The notes: generated by a model not told the origin, from the sequence alone. Shown: positions 22,594 through 34,095, counted from the stretch's first letter. The stretch: 64,000 nucleotides of DNA from Aestuariibaculum suncheonense (GCF_014596935.1 NZ_JACVXC010000003.1:310001-374000), one strand, 5' to 3'. Translations and numbers: made by a program.

Positions 22594-24654
22594 TTATTCG
22601 GGGTATTCAATTCTTAAATGGTAAATGTTTGCAAGCTTGCGCTTTAGCACTTTTTTTATTTTTTGAATTTCTTTGAAAGTGATGTCTGCATTTAAAAATT
22701 GGCCGTCTTCAATTTGCTTATCGATGATATTTTCAACAAAAGCATCGATTTTTGTCGAAGTTGGTTCCTTTAAACTTTTTGAAGCAGCCTCAATACTATC
22801 ACACATCATAAGAATAGCAGTTTCCTTACTAAAAGGTTTTGGTCCTGGATAACTGAAATCAGCTAAATCTGGTTCTCTGTCACTTTCTTCAAATTCCTTT
22901 TTCTCCTTCATATAAAAATAGTAAACCAGATTCGTTCCGTGATGCGAACGAATAAAATCAATCACGCGATCGGGTAAATTGTGCTTCTTGGCAATTTCAA
23001 TGCCATTTATGACATGATCGATAATAATACGTGCACTCTCTTTAGGCAATAATTCGTCATGTGGATTGATTCCTGTGGATTGATTCTCGGTAAAATAAGT
23101 TGGGTTCTTCATTTTTCCAATATCATGATACAAAGCGCCTACCCTAACCAACATGGCATTCGCATGGATTTCGTTAGCTGAAGCTTCTGCAAGATTTGCC
23201 ACATTCAGCGAATGATGAAATGTTCCTGGTGCTTTATTAGACAATTCTTTCAGTAATTTAGAATTAGTGTCTGAAAGCTCTAAAAGCGACACATCAGACA
23301 CCAGACCAAAAATACGTTCGTAGGCATAAATTAATGGCTGCACAAACAAAGTTGCCAATCCGCCCAATAGGAACCATTTAAACATTTCCCACTTAATGGT
23401 TTCCATACTCCCTTCATGAATTAAGAAAAAAGCAAAATAAGCCACGATATAAATCAATGTAATCTGTCCTACCGAAATAAATAGATTGGCGCGCTTATAT
23501 AGCTCTGAAACCGTTAAAATGGTAACAATGCCTGCTATAATTTGAAGAAAGGTATACTCGTAACTATTCGGAACAATAAATCCTAAAAGCAGTACGGTAA
23601 TCACATGAGAAAATAACCCCAAACGAGCATCAAAGAACGCTTTTAAAATAAGGGGTAAAATACAGATGGGTACGACATATACAAACTCTGAATTATAATT
23701 CACAACCAAGGTGGTCATAAATACCATCAGGAATACATTAAAGAAAATAAAAGTAACCTTATTGTTATTTTCATAGACTTCAACACGGTACTTTCTTAAA
23801 AACAATAATAGCATCAATAGCGCCAAAGCGACTAACAAGGTATAGGCAAAAATAATCCAGTTGTAATTAGATTTCGTCCAGACCTGCGACTCATATTCAG
23901 ATTCAAGGGATTTCAATATTTGGTACTTATCCCCTTCTATAACCTCACCTTTTGAAATGATTAACGTTTCCTTTTCAATGCTTCCGCGAGTGTAAGCTAT
24001 CTTACTTAATTCTTCTTCTAAAGCTTTATCGGTAAACGATTGGTCGAAGATTAAATTCGGTTCAACAATATCAAAAAATAACGAGGTAAAATTAGTTTTA
24101 TAGGCTTGCAATTCGCGACTCAATAATACCTTGTTTATAATGGGGGTAATGGCGTCGAGTTTAATTAAATCTCCAAAAAATCCGTCCTGCTTTTTTGTGC
24201 GATCTTCCAGCAAAGTTATAATTCGGGTATCTGAAAACTCATAGCTTTCACTTAAAATACCAAAAGTATACAGTTCTTCAATAATATCTAATCCGGTATT
24301 GTAAACCGTCTGAAAAGATCTGTTAGGTAACGAATCTGTAAATGTTTTTTTAAAGGCTTCTTTGTAGCGTACTTTTACTTTTGGTTCAACCGTGTTATCG
24401 ATATCGAAATACAACACCGAATTATCAATGATATTCTGTTTTTCAGAAGCGATTTCATCGTCCGTCTTTTTTATGGCAAAATCAAATGGGGCATATAAAT
24501 TTTCAGATTGCCAGGGTTTTCCTTTTTCAAAATTGTATCTAAATTTCCCGCTTTTCGGAAACAAATACACGATTAAAAACGATGTACACAAAAACAATAA
24601 CCCTTTGTAAATCAACGAGTGGTTTTTGTATAGTTTATTTATTAAGTCTTTCAT
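22594..24654 (-). CDS. 7TM-HD phosphohydrolase (PgpH-like, c-di-AMP phosphodiesterase family)
   Basis: 686 residues. One N-terminal membrane helix (LLFLCTSFLIVYLFP) precedes an extracytoplasmic domain of about 230 residues. About seven membrane helices follow (from WIIFAYTLLVALALLMLLLF near 270 to about 460). The cytoplasmic HD domain has HHSLNVANLAEASANEI and ALYHDIGKMKNPTYF (HD signature), then a second His in IDHVINGIEIAKKHNLP and RSHHGTNLVYYFY. This order is that of 7TMR-HD proteins such as PgpH, which hydrolyse cyclic di-AMP. The activity here is inferred from the family. Confidence 0.92.
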   Translation of the reverse strand: MKDLINKLYKNHSLIYKGLLFLCTSFLIVYLFPKSGKFRYNFEKGKPWQSENLYAPFDFAIKKTDDEIASEKQNIIDNSVLYFDIDNTVEPKVKVRYKEAFKKTFTDSLPNRSFQTVYNTGLDIIEELYTFGILSESYEFSDTRIITLLEDRTKKQDGFFGDLIKLDAITPIINKVLLSRELQAYKTNFTSLFFDIVEPNLIFDQSFTDKALEEELSKIAYTRGSIEKETLIISKGEVIEGDKYQILKSLESEYESQVWTKSNYNWIIFAYTLLVALALLMLLLFLRKYRVEVYENNNKVTFIFFNVFLMVFMTTLVVNYNSEFVYVVPICILPLILKAFFDARLGLFSHVITVLLLGFIVPNSYEYTFLQIIAGIVTILTVSELYKRANLFISVGQITLIYIVAYFAFFLIHEGSMETIKWEMFKWFLLGGLATLFVQPLIYAYERIFGLVSDVSLLELSDTNSKLLKELSNKAPGTFHHSLNVANLAEASANEIHANAMLVRVGALYHDIGKMKNPTYFTENQSTGINPHDELLPKESARIIIDHVINGIEIAKKHNLPDRVIDFIRSHHGTNLVYYFYMKEKKEFEESDREPDLADFSYPGPKPFSKETAILMMCDSIEAASKSLKEPTSTKIDAFVENIIDKQIEDGQFLNADITFKEIQKIKKVLKRKLANIYHLRIEYPE

Positions 24655-24779
24655 TTAAAGTGATAAGTAAATCAAATGTAATAAAATTATAAACTTCCAT
24701 AGCTTTTATAATAAATGAATCCTTCTCCTTTTTACTAAAAAATGATTAATTTCGCAGGAAATAAGACAAAGATTAAATA

Positions 24780-25958
24780 ATGAATAAAGAAGTTGTAATT
24801 GTTTCTGCAGCCAGAACTCCTATTGGTAGCTTTTTAGGAGCCCTATCTACAATACCAGCACCCCGCCTTGGGGCTGTTGCTATTAAAGGCGCTTTAGATA
24901 AAATTGGTTTAAAACCCGAGTTAGTAGACGAAGTCTTAATGGGTAATGTGGTTCAGGCAGGAACAGGTCAGGCGCCTGCCCGACAAGCAGCTATTTATGC
25001 CGGAATACCAAATACCGTACCATGTACTACTGTTAATAAAGTGTGTGCTTCCGGAATGAAAGCAGTGATGCAAGGTGCTCAAGCCATTGCCCTTGGTGAC
25101 GCTGAAATTGTTGTGGCTGGTGGTATGGAAAACATGAGTTTAATTCCGCATTATTTACACGCAAGAACAGGGACTAAATTCGGCCCGGGAACGCTGATTG
25201 ACGGTATGCAAAAGGATGGTTTAGTCGATGCTTACGACGAACATGCCATGGGGGTTTGTGCCGATGCTTGTGCTGCTGAATATAATTTTAGTCGTGAAGA
25301 ACAGGATGCATTCGCTATTCAATCTTACAAGCGTTCTGCCGCTGCTTGGGAATCCAAGAAATTTGGCAATGAAGTTGTGCCTGTTGAAGTGCCTCAGCGT
25401 CGAGGTGATGCTATTGTGGTTTCTAAAGATGAAGAATACACTAATGTAAATCTTGATAAAATACCTCAGTTACGTCCGGCTTTCACCAAAGACGGAACGG
25501 TAACAGCAGCTAATGCATCAACCATTAATGATGGTGCCGGAGCGGTAGTGTTAATGAGTAAGGAAAAAGCATCCGAGTTAGGATTAACCCCTCTTGCCAC
25601 TATAAAAAGCTATGCCGATGCAGCGCACGAACCGGAATGGTTTACCACGGCCCCAGCCAAAGCCTTACCTAAAGCATTAAATAAAGCTGGGATTTCTATT
25701 GATGATGTAGATTATTTTGAATTTAATGAAGCGTTTTCTGTGGTTGGCTTAGCAAATATGAAACTTCTTGGTCTTAACGATGCCAAGGTGAACGTTAATG
25801 GGGGAGCCGTGTCTTTGGGACACCCACTAGGCTGTTCAGGTGTTAGAATCATCATTACATTATTAAATGTTTTACAACAAAACGATGCTAAAATTGGTGC
25901 AGCAGCCATTTGTAATGGTGGTGGTGGTGCATCTGCAATTATTATAGAACGTAATTAA
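24780..25958 (+). CDS. Acetyl-CoA C-acetyltransferase (thiolase)
   Basis: 392 residues, the standard thiolase length. The acylated Cys is in VNKVCASGMKAVM near residue 90. The C-terminal catalytic motifs are NVNGGAVSLGHPLGCSG (His and nearby residues) and CNGGGGASAIII (Cys). The enzyme condenses or cleaves acetyl-CoA / acetoacetyl-CoA in fatty-acid and ketone metabolism. A near-consensus -7 box, TTAATTTCG, precedes it. The NlpC/P60 gene follows after 5 bases, so they are co-transcribed. Which chain length it prefers cannot be read. Confidence 0.95.
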   Translation: MNKEVVIVSAARTPIGSFLGALSTIPAPRLGAVAIKGALDKIGLKPELVDEVLMGNVVQAGTGQAPARQAAIYAGIPNTVPCTTVNKVCASGMKAVMQGAQAIALGDAEIVVAGGMENMSLIPHYLHARTGTKFGPGTLIDGMQKDGLVDAYDEHAMGVCADACAAEYNFSREEQDAFAIQSYKRSAAAWESKKFGNEVVPVEVPQRRGDAIVVSKDEEYTNVNLDKIPQLRPAFTKDGTVTAANASTINDGAGAVVLMSKEKASELGLTPLATIKSYADAAHEPEWFTTAPAKALPKALNKAGISIDDVDYFEFNEAFSVVGLANMKLLGLNDAKVNVNGGAVSLGHPLGCSGVRIIITLLNVLQQNDAKIGAAAICNGGGGASAIIIERN

Positions 25959-25963
25959 GTTTA

Positions 25964-26713
25964 ATGCAATACGGAATTTGTAATTTAAGCATTGTTCCTT
26001 TACGAAAAGAACCTTCCGATGCCTGTGAATTAGTGTCTCAGGTACTTTATGGCGATTTTTTTAAAGTCTTGGAACAACGCAAAAACTGGAGTAAAATAAG
26101 ACTGTCATTTGACAAATACGAAGGTTGGATTGATAATAAGCAATATATTGAAATATCAGCTGAAGCTTACAATCACCTGCAACGTGAAACACCAAAATTA
26201 TCGATTGATTTAGTAGAGTTTATTGAGGACACACAACATCAGTTACACCCTATTTTATTAGGATCTTCTTTAAACGGATTATCTCTTTTAAACCATACAC
26301 ATGATGGCAATACCGTTTCAGGCAAAATGGCCAAAAAAAATCTGATTGAAACGGCTTTTCTATATTTAAATTCACCCTATTTATGGGGTGGAAAAACACC
26401 TTTTGGTATAGATTGTTCCGGCCTTACACAAATGGTATATAAACTTAATGGTTATAAATTATTACGAGACGCTTCACAGCAAGCAACACAAGGAGAGCCT
26501 TTGAGTTTTATTGAAGAAAGCGAGCCTGGAGATTTAGCCTTTTTCGACAATCAGGAAGGGATTATTACCCACGTTGGACTGATTATGAGTGATAATTATA
26601 TTATTCATGCGCATGGAAAGGTAAGAATAGACCGCCTCGATCACACAGGCATTTATAACGTCGACAAACGCATGCACACACACAAACTTCGTGTCATTAA
26701 AAAGATTATATAA
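25964..26713 (+). CDS. NlpC/P60 cysteine peptidase with N-terminal SH3-like domain
   Basis: 249 residues. The N-terminal 60 residues look like a bacterial SH3 domain (LRKEPSDACELVSQVLYGD, WSKIRLSFDKYEGWID). The C-terminal half is an NlpC/P60 domain with the catalytic Cys in PFGIDCSGLTQMVY near 145 and His in GIITHVGLIM near 205; IIHAHGKVRID supplies the third site. The family cuts gamma-D-Glu-diamino acid bonds in cell-wall peptides. No signal peptide is visible, so it may act on recycled muropeptides in the cytoplasm. Confidence 0.92.
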   Translation: MQYGICNLSIVPLRKEPSDACELVSQVLYGDFFKVLEQRKNWSKIRLSFDKYEGWIDNKQYIEISAEAYNHLQRETPKLSIDLVEFIEDTQHQLHPILLGSSLNGLSLLNHTHDGNTVSGKMAKKNLIETAFLYLNSPYLWGGKTPFGIDCSGLTQMVYKLNGYKLLRDASQQATQGEPLSFIEESEPGDLAFFDNQEGIITHVGLIMSDNYIIHAHGKVRIDRLDHTGIYNVDKRMHTHKLRVIKKII

Positions 26714-26744
26714 AAAAAGCCGCAATGTACATTGCGGCTTTTTT
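26713..26744 (+). terminator. Terminator between the NlpC/P60 gene and the TPR gene
   Basis: AAGCCGCAAT-gtac-ATTGCGGCTT is flanked by an A-run and a T-run, so it can serve both convergent genes. Confidence 0.9.
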
Positions 26745-26763
26745 GTGCTTATGTTTTTGCTAA

Positions 26764-28014
26764 TTAGTTTCCAGCTTCAATAGCGTCAACTTTAGCTTTC
26801 ATTTCATCTTTCTTAGCAGTTTCACCAAGTATACTGTAAATGTTCATTAATGTTTTGGCTGCATTAACGTTTTCTCCATCTATTGTTAAGGCCTTTTCTA
26901 AATAAGGTACAGCTTCCCTATATAAGTCTTGACGTTGTTGTCTTAACTCATCATAACGTAAATCATCCTTTTTAGAACTCCCTAAACCATTCATTTCTTT
27001 AATAATACCTTCTTCTTTTGATAATACTAAAGCTGAAAGGTTAATATAAGCATTTACATAGTTTGGATCTAATTCAATGGTTTTTTCATAGTACCCTTTA
27101 GCTTGCTCATTCTCACCTGATTCTGAAGCAATAACTCCTAAGTTATACTGTAACTCTGGGTTAGAAGGATCCATTTTAGTCGCTTGCTCTAATAATGCCT
27201 TAAACTTCTCAGTGTTACCCATTTTATAGTGCACATTAGCCTCAGTTAATATTAAATTAACATCATTCGGACTTTCTGCTTTGGCTGCTGCCATGGCTTC
27301 AATCGCTTTTTCATTGTCCCCTTTATTTACATAAATGATAGCAATGTTTTTTACGATTTCAGGTTTTTTAGATTCTGTTGTACGCTCTCCTGGATTTGTA
27401 TGAGATTTTGCCTTAACAGAAATGTCACGCATGTTTTTGTTTTCGAATGTTTCTTCTTTCTTGGTTTCTGCATTCGTAGCGTAATATTCTGTTTTAACCC
27501 CTGTGTATCCTAAATCTCTCAATTCCTCATAAATACTTAATGCCCTGTCATAATCAGGAACATTAATGGCAGTAGCTGCTGCATAGTATAAAAATGTGGT
27601 GTCTTTAGGACTCAATCGATAAGCTTTCTCAAAGTATTGAGATGCATTGGTATAATCATTACCTTCATAAGCCTCATTTCCCTTGGTTAATAAAGAGTTT
27701 ATCATTTGTTGTTTCAACTCAGTACTTTCCTCTGAAAGAGACCCTTCGATTTTGCCTAAACTTTTAATTGCTTCATCAATATCACTTAAAGAACCTGCTC
27801 CTCCTGCGTATAAGCTTTGAGCATATAAGTAATAATAATCTGCTTTGTATTTATCCTCTAATGGCATAAAAGCTTCTACCTGCTTTAAAGCAGATTTAGC
27901 TTCAGCATAATTAGTCCCTTTAATAGCTTTCTCTGCAGCTTTCAGTTCCTTTTTTTGTGCAAATGAAAATGCACCAACTGAAAACGCTAAAGCTACAATA
28001 ATCTGTTTTTTCAT
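26764..28014 (-). CDS. Exported tetratricopeptide-repeat protein
   Basis: 416 residues with a signal peptide (MKKQIIVALAFSVGAFSFAQ). Several TPR units are visible: NYAEAKSALKQVEAF, GNDYTNASQYFEKAYRLSP, GDNEKAIEAMAAAKAESP, PELQYNLGVIASESGENEQA and KGYYEKTIELDPNYVNAYINL. The protein is probably periplasmic and may scaffold other proteins. It lies 11 bases downstream of gyrA, and this gyrA-TPR pairing recurs in Flavobacteriaceae as I recall. The specific partner is unknown. Confidence 0.85.
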   Translation of the reverse strand: MKKQIIVALAFSVGAFSFAQKKELKAAEKAIKGTNYAEAKSALKQVEAFMPLEDKYKADYYYLYAQSLYAGGAGSLSDIDEAIKSLGKIEGSLSEESTELKQQMINSLLTKGNEAYEGNDYTNASQYFEKAYRLSPKDTTFLYYAAATAINVPDYDRALSIYEELRDLGYTGVKTEYYATNAETKKEETFENKNMRDISVKAKSHTNPGERTTESKKPEIVKNIAIIYVNKGDNEKAIEAMAAAKAESPNDVNLILTEANVHYKMGNTEKFKALLEQATKMDPSNPELQYNLGVIASESGENEQAKGYYEKTIELDPNYVNAYINLSALVLSKEEGIIKEMNGLGSSKKDDLRYDELRQQRQDLYREAVPYLEKALTIDGENVNAAKTLMNIYSILGETAKKDEMKAKVDAIEAGN

Positions 28015-28025
28015 TGTTGTTTTAT

Positions 28026-30599
28026 TTAATTATCATTGTTATTCTCTTCTGTTGTGGTATCAAGAGTTGTGCCACCCTCTACACCGTCCACGATTGGAGC
28101 ATCTACATCTAAAACACCTTCTTCAGTTTCCTGCTCTTCTTCGTGCATTACTTTCGCTACTGCTGCAATAGAATCTTTTCCTTTCAGGCTAATTAATTTA
28201 ACACCTTGCGTTGCTCTACCCATAACACGTAAGTTACTAACTTCTAAACGAATAGCTATTCCAGATTTATTAATAATCATTAAATCATCGTTATCTGTTA
28301 CGCTCTTAATAGCAACAAGTTGTCCTGTTTTTTCGGTAATTGAAATGGTTTTAACACCTTTACCGCCTCGGTTGGTAATTCTGTAAACTGGCTCTCCGTC
28401 TTCCGGATCATCAATATAAGTTCGTTTACCATACCCGTTTTCAGACACTACAAGTACCGATTCTTCCTGCGGATTTTCAATCGTTACCATGCCAATAACT
28501 TCATCGCCTTCATGTGCTAGTGTAATACCACGAACTCCTGAAGCACTACGCCCCATCGGACGGGTTTTAGCTTCCTCAAAACGAATGGCTTTACCAGAAC
28601 GTAATGCTAACATAACCTGACTGTTTCCAGTTGTTAACCGTGCTTCTAGTAATTCGTCATCTTCTTTTATGGTAATCGCGTTGATACCATTAGTACGCGG
28701 ACGAGAATATTGCTCTAAAGATGTTTTCTTAACCTGACCGTTTTTAGTCGCCATGATGACATAATGACTATTGATATAGTCCTCATCTTTCAAGTCTTGG
28801 GTACAGATGAAAGCCATTACTTTATCATCCTGCTCGATATTGATAAGGTTTTGAATGGCACGACCTTTCGAGGTTTTACTGCCTTCCGGTATTTCGTAAA
28901 CACGCATCCAGAAACATTTTCCTTTTTGAGTGAAGAATAACATATACTGGTGGTTAGTTCCCACAAATAAATGCTCTAAGAAATCTTCGTTACGCGTAGT
29001 TGAGGCCTTTTGTCCTACTCCTCCTCTGTTTTGAGTTTTGTATTCGTTAAGTGAGGTACGCTTAATGTATCCCGCATGAGAAATAGTAATCACCACTTGC
29101 TCATCGGCAATCATATCTTCGATACTTAAATCTCCTCCTGCATACTCGATAATGGAACGACGCTCATCACCGTATTTTTCTTTAACCACATGAAGTTCTT
29201 CTTTAATGATATCCATACGACGTTCTTTCTTGTCTAAGATATCTTTTAAGTCTTCAATCGTTTTCATTAAGTCTTCATATTCTGAACGTAGTTTATCCTG
29301 CTCCAGTCCTGTAAGCTGACGTAAACGCATTTCTACAATAGCCTTCGCCTGAATTTCAGTAAGTTCAAAACGTTTAATTAAGCTCGCTCTTGCTTCATCT
29401 GCATTTGAAGATGCCCTGATAATTGCAATGACTTCATCAATATTATCTGAAGCTATAATTAAACCTTCTAAAATGTGAGCGCGTTCTTCTGCTTTACGTA
29501 ATTCGTAAGTAGTACGTCTCACGACAACTTCGTGTCTGTGTTCAACGAAGTGGTAAATTAAATCTTTAAGATTTAATAACTGCGGACGCCCTTTTACCAA
29601 AGCGATATTGTTAACACTGAACGACGATTGTAACGCCGTGTATTTGTATAATTTATTTAAAACGATATTCGGAATAGCATCACGCTTTAACACGTATACC
29701 ACACGCATACCATTTCTATCCGACTCATCACGAATGGTTGCTATACCTTCCAGTTTTTTCTCGTTAACCAAATCAGCAGTTTTCTTAATCATTTCTGCCT
29801 TGTTAACTTGATAAGGAATCTCTGTAACGATAATACACTCGCGTCCTTGTACTTCTTCAATATTTGCTTTTCCACGAAGTACAATTCTTCCGCGTCCCGT
29901 GTGGAACGCTTCTTTTACACCATCGTAACCGTAAATAGTACCTCCGGTTGGAAAATCAGGGGCTTTAATATGCTTAATTAACTCATCGATTTCTATATCG
30001 TTATTTTCAATATAGGCAATGGTTCCGTCTACAACTTCAGATAAGTTATGTGGCGGCATATTGGTTGCCATACCTACAGCAATACCTGATGCACCGTTAA
30101 CCAATAATCCCGGAATACGGGTTGGTAATACGGTGGGTTCCTGTAAAGTATCGTCGAAATTTAATTTGTGATCTACCGTTTCTTTATCGATATCTGCTAA
30201 CATATCTTCAGAGATCTTACGCATACGAGCCTCGGTATAACGCATTGCCGCCGGGCTATCACCATCTATAGATCCAAAGTTCCCTTGACCGTCTACCAGC
30301 ATATAACGTAAACTCCAGTCTTGAGCCATACGCACCATGGTATCGTAAACAGAGCTATCACCATGTGGGTGATACTTACCTAAAACCTCTCCTACGATTC
30401 TCGCGGACTTTTTATATGCGGTATTGGATTTAACACCTAGCTCATGCATACCAAACAACACACGTCTGTGTACTGGTTTTAATCCGTCTCTAACATCTGG
30501 TAACGCACGTGACACAATGACTGACATTGAATAATCAATGTAAGCCGATTTCATCTCATCTTCAATATTAATAGGGATCAATTTTTCTCCTTCTGCCAT
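28026..30599 (-). CDS. gyrA: DNA gyrase subunit A
   Basis: 857 residues. The N-terminal breakage-reunion domain has the active-site Tyr in [10 protein letters not shown] near 125, and the quinolone-region sequence [16 protein letters not shown]. The residues equivalent to E. coli Ser83 and Asp87 are the unmutated Ser and Asp. The C-terminal half forms the beta-pinwheel with blade repeats. The gyrase-box equivalent is QNRGGVGQ, a degenerate form of QRRGGKG, after TSLNEYKT. An acidic tail ([14 protein letters not shown]) ends the protein. With GyrB it introduces negative supercoils. It shares its transcript with the TPR gene. Confidence 0.95.
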   Translation of the reverse strand: MAEGEKLIPINIEDEMKSAYIDYSMSVIVSRALPDVRDGLKPVHRRVLFGMHELGVKSNTAYKKSARIVGEVLGKYHPHGDSSVYDTMVRMAQDWSLRYMLVDGQGNFGSIDGDSPAAMRYTEARMRKISEDMLADIDKETVDHKLNFDDTLQEPTVLPTRIPGLLVNGASGIAVGMATNMPPHNLSEVVDGTIAYIENNDIEIDELIKHIKAPDFPTGGTIYGYDGVKEAFHTGRGRIVLRGKANIEEVQGRECIIVTEIPYQVNKAEMIKKTADLVNEKKLEGIATIRDESDRNGMRVVYVLKRDAIPNIVLNKLYKYTALQSSFSVNNIALVKGRPQLLNLKDLIYHFVEHRHEVVVRRTTYELRKAEERAHILEGLIIASDNIDEVIAIIRASSNADEARASLIKRFELTEIQAKAIVEMRLRQLTGLEQDKLRSEYEDLMKTIEDLKDILDKKERRMDIIKEELHVVKEKYGDERRSIIEYAGGDLSIEDMIADEQVVITISHAGYIKRTSLNEYKTQNRGGVGQKASTTRNEDFLEHLFVGTNHQYMLFFTQKGKCFWMRVYEIPEGSKTSKGRAIQNLINIEQDDKVMAFICTQDLKDEDYINSHYVIMATKNGQVKKTSLEQYSRPRTNGINAITIKEDDELLEARLTTGNSQVMLALRSGKAIRFEEAKTRPMGRSASGVRGITLAHEGDEVIGMVTIENPQEESVLVVSENGYGKRTYIDDPEDGEPVYRITNRGGKGVKTISITEKTGQLVAIKSVTDNDDLMIINKSGIAIRLEVSNLRVMGRATQGVKLISLKGKDSIAAVAKVMHEEEQETEEGVLDVDAPIVDGVEGGTTLDTTTEENNNDN

Positions 30600-30857
30600 A
30601 AATATTTAATTAAGTTTTATGTGTTTTTCAAAACATGCTAATATAAGTATTTCGTCAATCACAGCCGGCATTTTAAGCATATTTTTTCATTTTTTTTATT
30701 AACAATTTTAACACTTTTATTCGTTGATAAATATGCCGCCTTTAATTTTGATTTTGTGAAGTTTTTTTTGTCACTTAGCAACTTTCACATAATTTAAGGT
30801 ATAGTTTTTGCCTTTAGTAAAATGTTTTAGTATTTTTAATGCAGAAAGGAAACTATT

Positions 30858-33404
30858 ATGGATGATAATTTTTCACCAAGAGTAAAAGACGTAATCGCCT
30901 ACAGCAAAGAGGAAGCACTTCGTTTGGGTCATGATTTTATTGGCACTGAACATTTGATGCTGGGCTTATTACGCGATGGAGATGGCAAGGCTATAAATAT
31001 TCTAAATGCTTTAGATGTAGATTTAAATCACCTGAGGCGAAAAGTTGAAATACTAAGCCCTGCAAACCCTAATATTGTTGCAGCTTCAAACCAGAAAAAG
31101 AACCTGCACCTTACTAGGCAGGCTGAGCGCGCTCTAAAAACAACCTTCCTAGAAGCCAAACTGTTTCAAAGTTCCTCGATTAACACAGCACACTTACTGC
31201 TGTGCATTCTAAGAAATGAGAACGACCCAACTACCAAGCTATTAAACAAGCTTAAAATTGACTACGATAATGTTAAAGAACAATTTAAATTTATGATTAC
31301 AAACGACAATGAATATATAGAGCCAAAAGCAGAATCGTTTCAAGATGATACCGGTTCTGATGACGATGCTTCAAAAGACATCTTTAACACACCAACAGGT
31401 AAAACCAATAAAAAATCTAAAACCCCTGTTTTAGACAACTTTGGTCGTGACCTTACCGCTTTAGCCGAAGAAGGCAAGTTAGACCCTGTGGTGGGTAGAG
31501 AAAAAGAAATTGAACGTGTCTCACAAATTTTAAGCCGTCGCAAAAAGAATAATCCGCTCTTGATTGGTGAGCCAGGTGTTGGTAAGTCTGCCATTGCCGA
31601 AGGGTTAGCGCTTAGAATCATAAAGCGTAAAGTATCTAGAATTCTGTTCAATAAGCGCGTGGTAACATTGGATTTAGCAAGTTTAGTGGCTGGAACAAAG
31701 TATCGCGGACAGTTTGAAGAGCGCATGAAAGCCGTTATGAACGAGCTTGAAAAGAATGATGATGTTATCTTATTCATCGACGAGATTCACACCATTGTTG
31801 GTGCGGGTGGAGCTACCGGAAGCTTGGATGCTTCCAACATGTTTAAACCGGCATTAGCCAGAGGCGAAATCCAATGTATTGGTGCGACAACGCTTGATGA
31901 ATACAGACAATACATCGAAAAAGACGGGGCTTTAGAGCGTCGTTTCCAAAAGGTTATTGTTGAGCCCACCAGCGTTTCTGAAACTATTGAGATTTTAAAT
32001 AATATTAAAGCGAAATACGAAGAACACCACAACGTAGATTACACGCCGGAAGCTATTGAAGCCTGTGTAAAATTAACCAACCGTTACATGACGGAGCGTT
32101 TTTTACCGGACAAGGCTATAGATGCTTTGGATGAGGCCGGGTCTCGCGTACATATCACAAACATTGAAGTTCCTAAGCAAATTATCGAGCTTGAAAAACA
32201 GTTGGAAGCTATAAAGGAAACTAAAAATGCGGTGGTTCGCAAACAGAAATACGAAGAAGCCGCTAAACTTAGAGATGACGAAAAACGTATTGAAAAAGAA
32301 TTAGCTGTGGCTCAGGAAAAATGGGAAGAAGACACCAAGCAACACCGTGAAGTCGTTACTGAAGACAATGTTGCTGATGTGGTATCTATGATGACAGGTA
32401 TTCCGGTGAATCGTATTGCACAGACAGAAATCAACAAACTGGCTGAATTACCAAACTTAATCAAAGGAAAGGTTATTGGTCAGGATGAGGCTGTCGCTAA
32501 AGTGGTTAAAGCCATTCAACGTAACCGTGCCGGACTTAAAGACCCGAATAAACCGATTGGTTCATTTATATTTTTAGGTCAAACCGGGGTTGGTAAAACA
32601 CAGTTAGCCAAAGTATTATCCAGAGAGCTTTTTGATAGTGAAGACTCTCTGATTCGTATCGACATGAGTGAATACATGGAGAAATTTGCGATTTCGAGAT
32701 TAATCGGAGCGCCTCCGGGTTACGTTGGTTACGAGGAAGGCGGACAGTTAACCGAAAAAGTAAGACGTAAGCCTTACGCTGTTATTTTATTAGATGAAAT
32801 TGAAAAAGCACATCCTGATGTGTTCAACATGTTATTACAGGTGCTGGACGATGGCTATTTAACGGATAGCTTAGGTCGTAAAATCGACTTTAGAAACACC
32901 ATCATCATCATGACATCGAATATCGGAGCACGTAAGCTTAAAGATTTTGGAACCGGCATCGGTTTCGGAACAGCTTCGCAAAAAGCTCAGGAAGATGCTA
33001 ATGCCAAGAGTGTTATTGAAAACGCCCTGAAAAAATCGTTTGCTCCTGAGTTCTTAAACAGAATTGATGATGTTGTCATGTTTAACGCCCTTGAAAAAGA
33101 AGACATCAACAAGATTATCGATATCGAATTAAGCAAATTACTGCTTCGCATTAAAGATTTAGGATACACCTTAAAACTTAGTGATAAAGCTAAAGATTAT
33201 ATTGCCGAAAAAGGTTTTGACAAGCAATACGGTGCAAGACCATTAAAACGTGCAATTCAAAAGTATATCGAAGATGCATTGGCTGAGGAAATCATCACGT
33301 CTCACGTAGAAGAAGGCGATACGATTGCTATCGATTTAAACGATAGCACTCAGGAATTAGATATCAGCATTCAAAAAGCTGAAAACAATCCAACAGAATC
33401 CTAA
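30858..33404 (+). CDS. clpC: ATP-dependent Clp protease ATP-binding subunit ClpC
   Basis: 848 residues. Two Clp-N repeats (to about 145) begin [23 protein letters not shown]+ module 1 has Walker [14 protein letters not shown] near 237 and Walker [15 protein letters not shown]-like coiled middle domain ([18 protein letters not shown] near 455) separates ClpC from ClpA and ClpB. Module 2 has [12 protein letters not shown] near 575 and [14 protein letters not shown]. It unfolds substrates for ClpP. It is divergent from gyrA across a 258-base AT-rich gap. Confidence 0.95.
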   Translation: MDDNFSPRVKDVIAYSKEEALRLGHDFIGTEHLMLGLLRDGDGKAINILNALDVDLNHLRRKVEILSPANPNIVAASNQKKNLHLTRQAERALKTTFLEAKLFQSSSINTAHLLLCILRNENDPTTKLLNKLKIDYDNVKEQFKFMITNDNEYIEPKAESFQDDTGSDDDASKDIFNTPTGKTNKKSKTPVLDNFGRDLTALAEEGKLDPVVGREKEIERVSQILSRRKKNNPLLIGEPGVGKSAIAEGLALRIIKRKVSRILFNKRVVTLDLASLVAGTKYRGQFEERMKAVMNELEKNDDVILFIDEIHTIVGAGGATGSLDASNMFKPALARGEIQCIGATTLDEYRQYIEKDGALERRFQKVIVEPTSVSETIEILNNIKAKYEEHHNVDYTPEAIEACVKLTNRYMTERFLPDKAIDALDEAGSRVHITNIEVPKQIIELEKQLEAIKETKNAVVRKQKYEEAAKLRDDEKRIEKELAVAQEKWEEDTKQHREVVTEDNVADVVSMMTGIPVNRIAQTEINKLAELPNLIKGKVIGQDEAVAKVVKAIQRNRAGLKDPNKPIGSFIFLGQTGVGKTQLAKVLSRELFDSEDSLIRIDMSEYMEKFAISRLIGAPPGYVGYEEGGQLTEKVRRKPYAVILLDEIEKAHPDVFNMLLQVLDDGYLTDSLGRKIDFRNTIIIMTSNIGARKLKDFGTGIGFGTASQKAQEDANAKSVIENALKKSFAPEFLNRIDDVVMFNALEKEDINKIIDIELSKLLLRIKDLGYTLKLSDKAKDYIAEKGFDKQYGARPLKRAIQKYIEDALAEEIITSHVEEGDTIAIDLNDSTQELDISIQKAENNPTES

Positions 33405-33425
33405 TGAATTTCTGTTACAAAAACC

Positions 33426-33456
33426 AAAAGCCCGAAATTAACTTTCGGGCTTTTTT
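33426..33456 (+). terminator. Terminator after clpC
   Basis: AAAAGCCCGAAA-ttaac-TTTCGGGCTTTTTT, also usable by the convergent Lrp-family gene. Confidence 0.9.
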
Positions 33457-33474
33457 ATGGTTCAAATTTTACAT

Positions 33475-33960
33475 CTAAATCGGCACAGCATAAGAGTTTT
33501 TAATCTCTCCCATAACAAATGTACTATGCGCACTGCCTATATTTTTTATACTTCCCAGGCGATCTAAAACAAAATTCTGATACTCCTTCATATCGCTAAC
33601 CAGGATCTTTAAAAAGAAGTCATAATCTCCAGAAATATTATAACATTCAACAACTTCTTTCAACGACAAAACATCTTGCACAAATTGATTTCCTATTTCT
33701 CGCGTATGTTCTTTTAAAGTTACATTACAAAACACCATCAAACCTTTATTTAACTTTTCAGCATCTAAAACTGCAACATAATTCTTGATATACCCTGCTT
33801 TTTCAAGCTTCTTCACGCGTTCAAAAACGGGTGTCGTAGATAAATTAACTTTAGCCGCCAACTCCTTTGTTGTTAAATTCGATCGGTGTTGCAGTATTTT
33901 TAAGATTCTAAAATCAATCTCATCCAGGGGTATCGCAGAATTATTTTCTGGTAAACTCAT
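33475..33960 (-). CDS. Lrp/AsnC-family transcriptional regulator
   Basis: 161 residues. The N-terminal winged helix-turn-helix (IDFRILKILQHRSNLTTKEL then STTPVFERVKKLEKAGYI) is followed by the AsnC-type effector-binding RAM domain (LNKGLMVFCNVTL, VVECYNISGDYDFFLKIL). It is transcribed divergently from metE with 135 bases between the starts, so metE and itself are likely targets, with an amino acid as effector. The link to methionine is inference from position. Confidence 0.92.
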   Translation of the reverse strand: MSLPENNSAIPLDEIDFRILKILQHRSNLTTKELAAKVNLSTTPVFERVKKLEKAGYIKNYVAVLDAEKLNKGLMVFCNVTLKEHTREIGNQFVQDVLSLKEVVECYNISGDYDFFLKILVSDMKEYQNFVLDRLGSIKNIGSAHSTFVMGEIKNSYAVPI

Positions 33961-34060
33961 ATTCTACTTCAATTAAAAGATTATTCATCTTTGATGTGAA
34001 TCAAAAATAGGAAATGCAACCAAAAAACAACACTTATTATTCATTTATATTCTTCAATTA

Positions 34061-34068
34061 TAATTTTG
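34061..34068 (+). promoter_or_regulatory. -7 box of the metE promoter
   Basis: TAATTTTG matches TAnnTTTG exactly, 28 bases before the metE ATG. The leader would be about 20 bases, too short for a riboswitch, so control must act at the promoter. Confidence 0.5.
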
Positions 34069-34095
34069 AACAGGATTTTAAACCAATAACACATT

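Noticed and set aside
22231-22624. Protein-coding frames across the tRNA region on both strands
   Set aside because: They run through tRNA-Pro and tRNA-Ser and show no family features; they are chance frames over RNA genes.
30200-30420. Quinolone-resistance substitutions in gyrA
   Set aside because: The key Ser and Asp (HGDSSVYD) are the susceptible residues.
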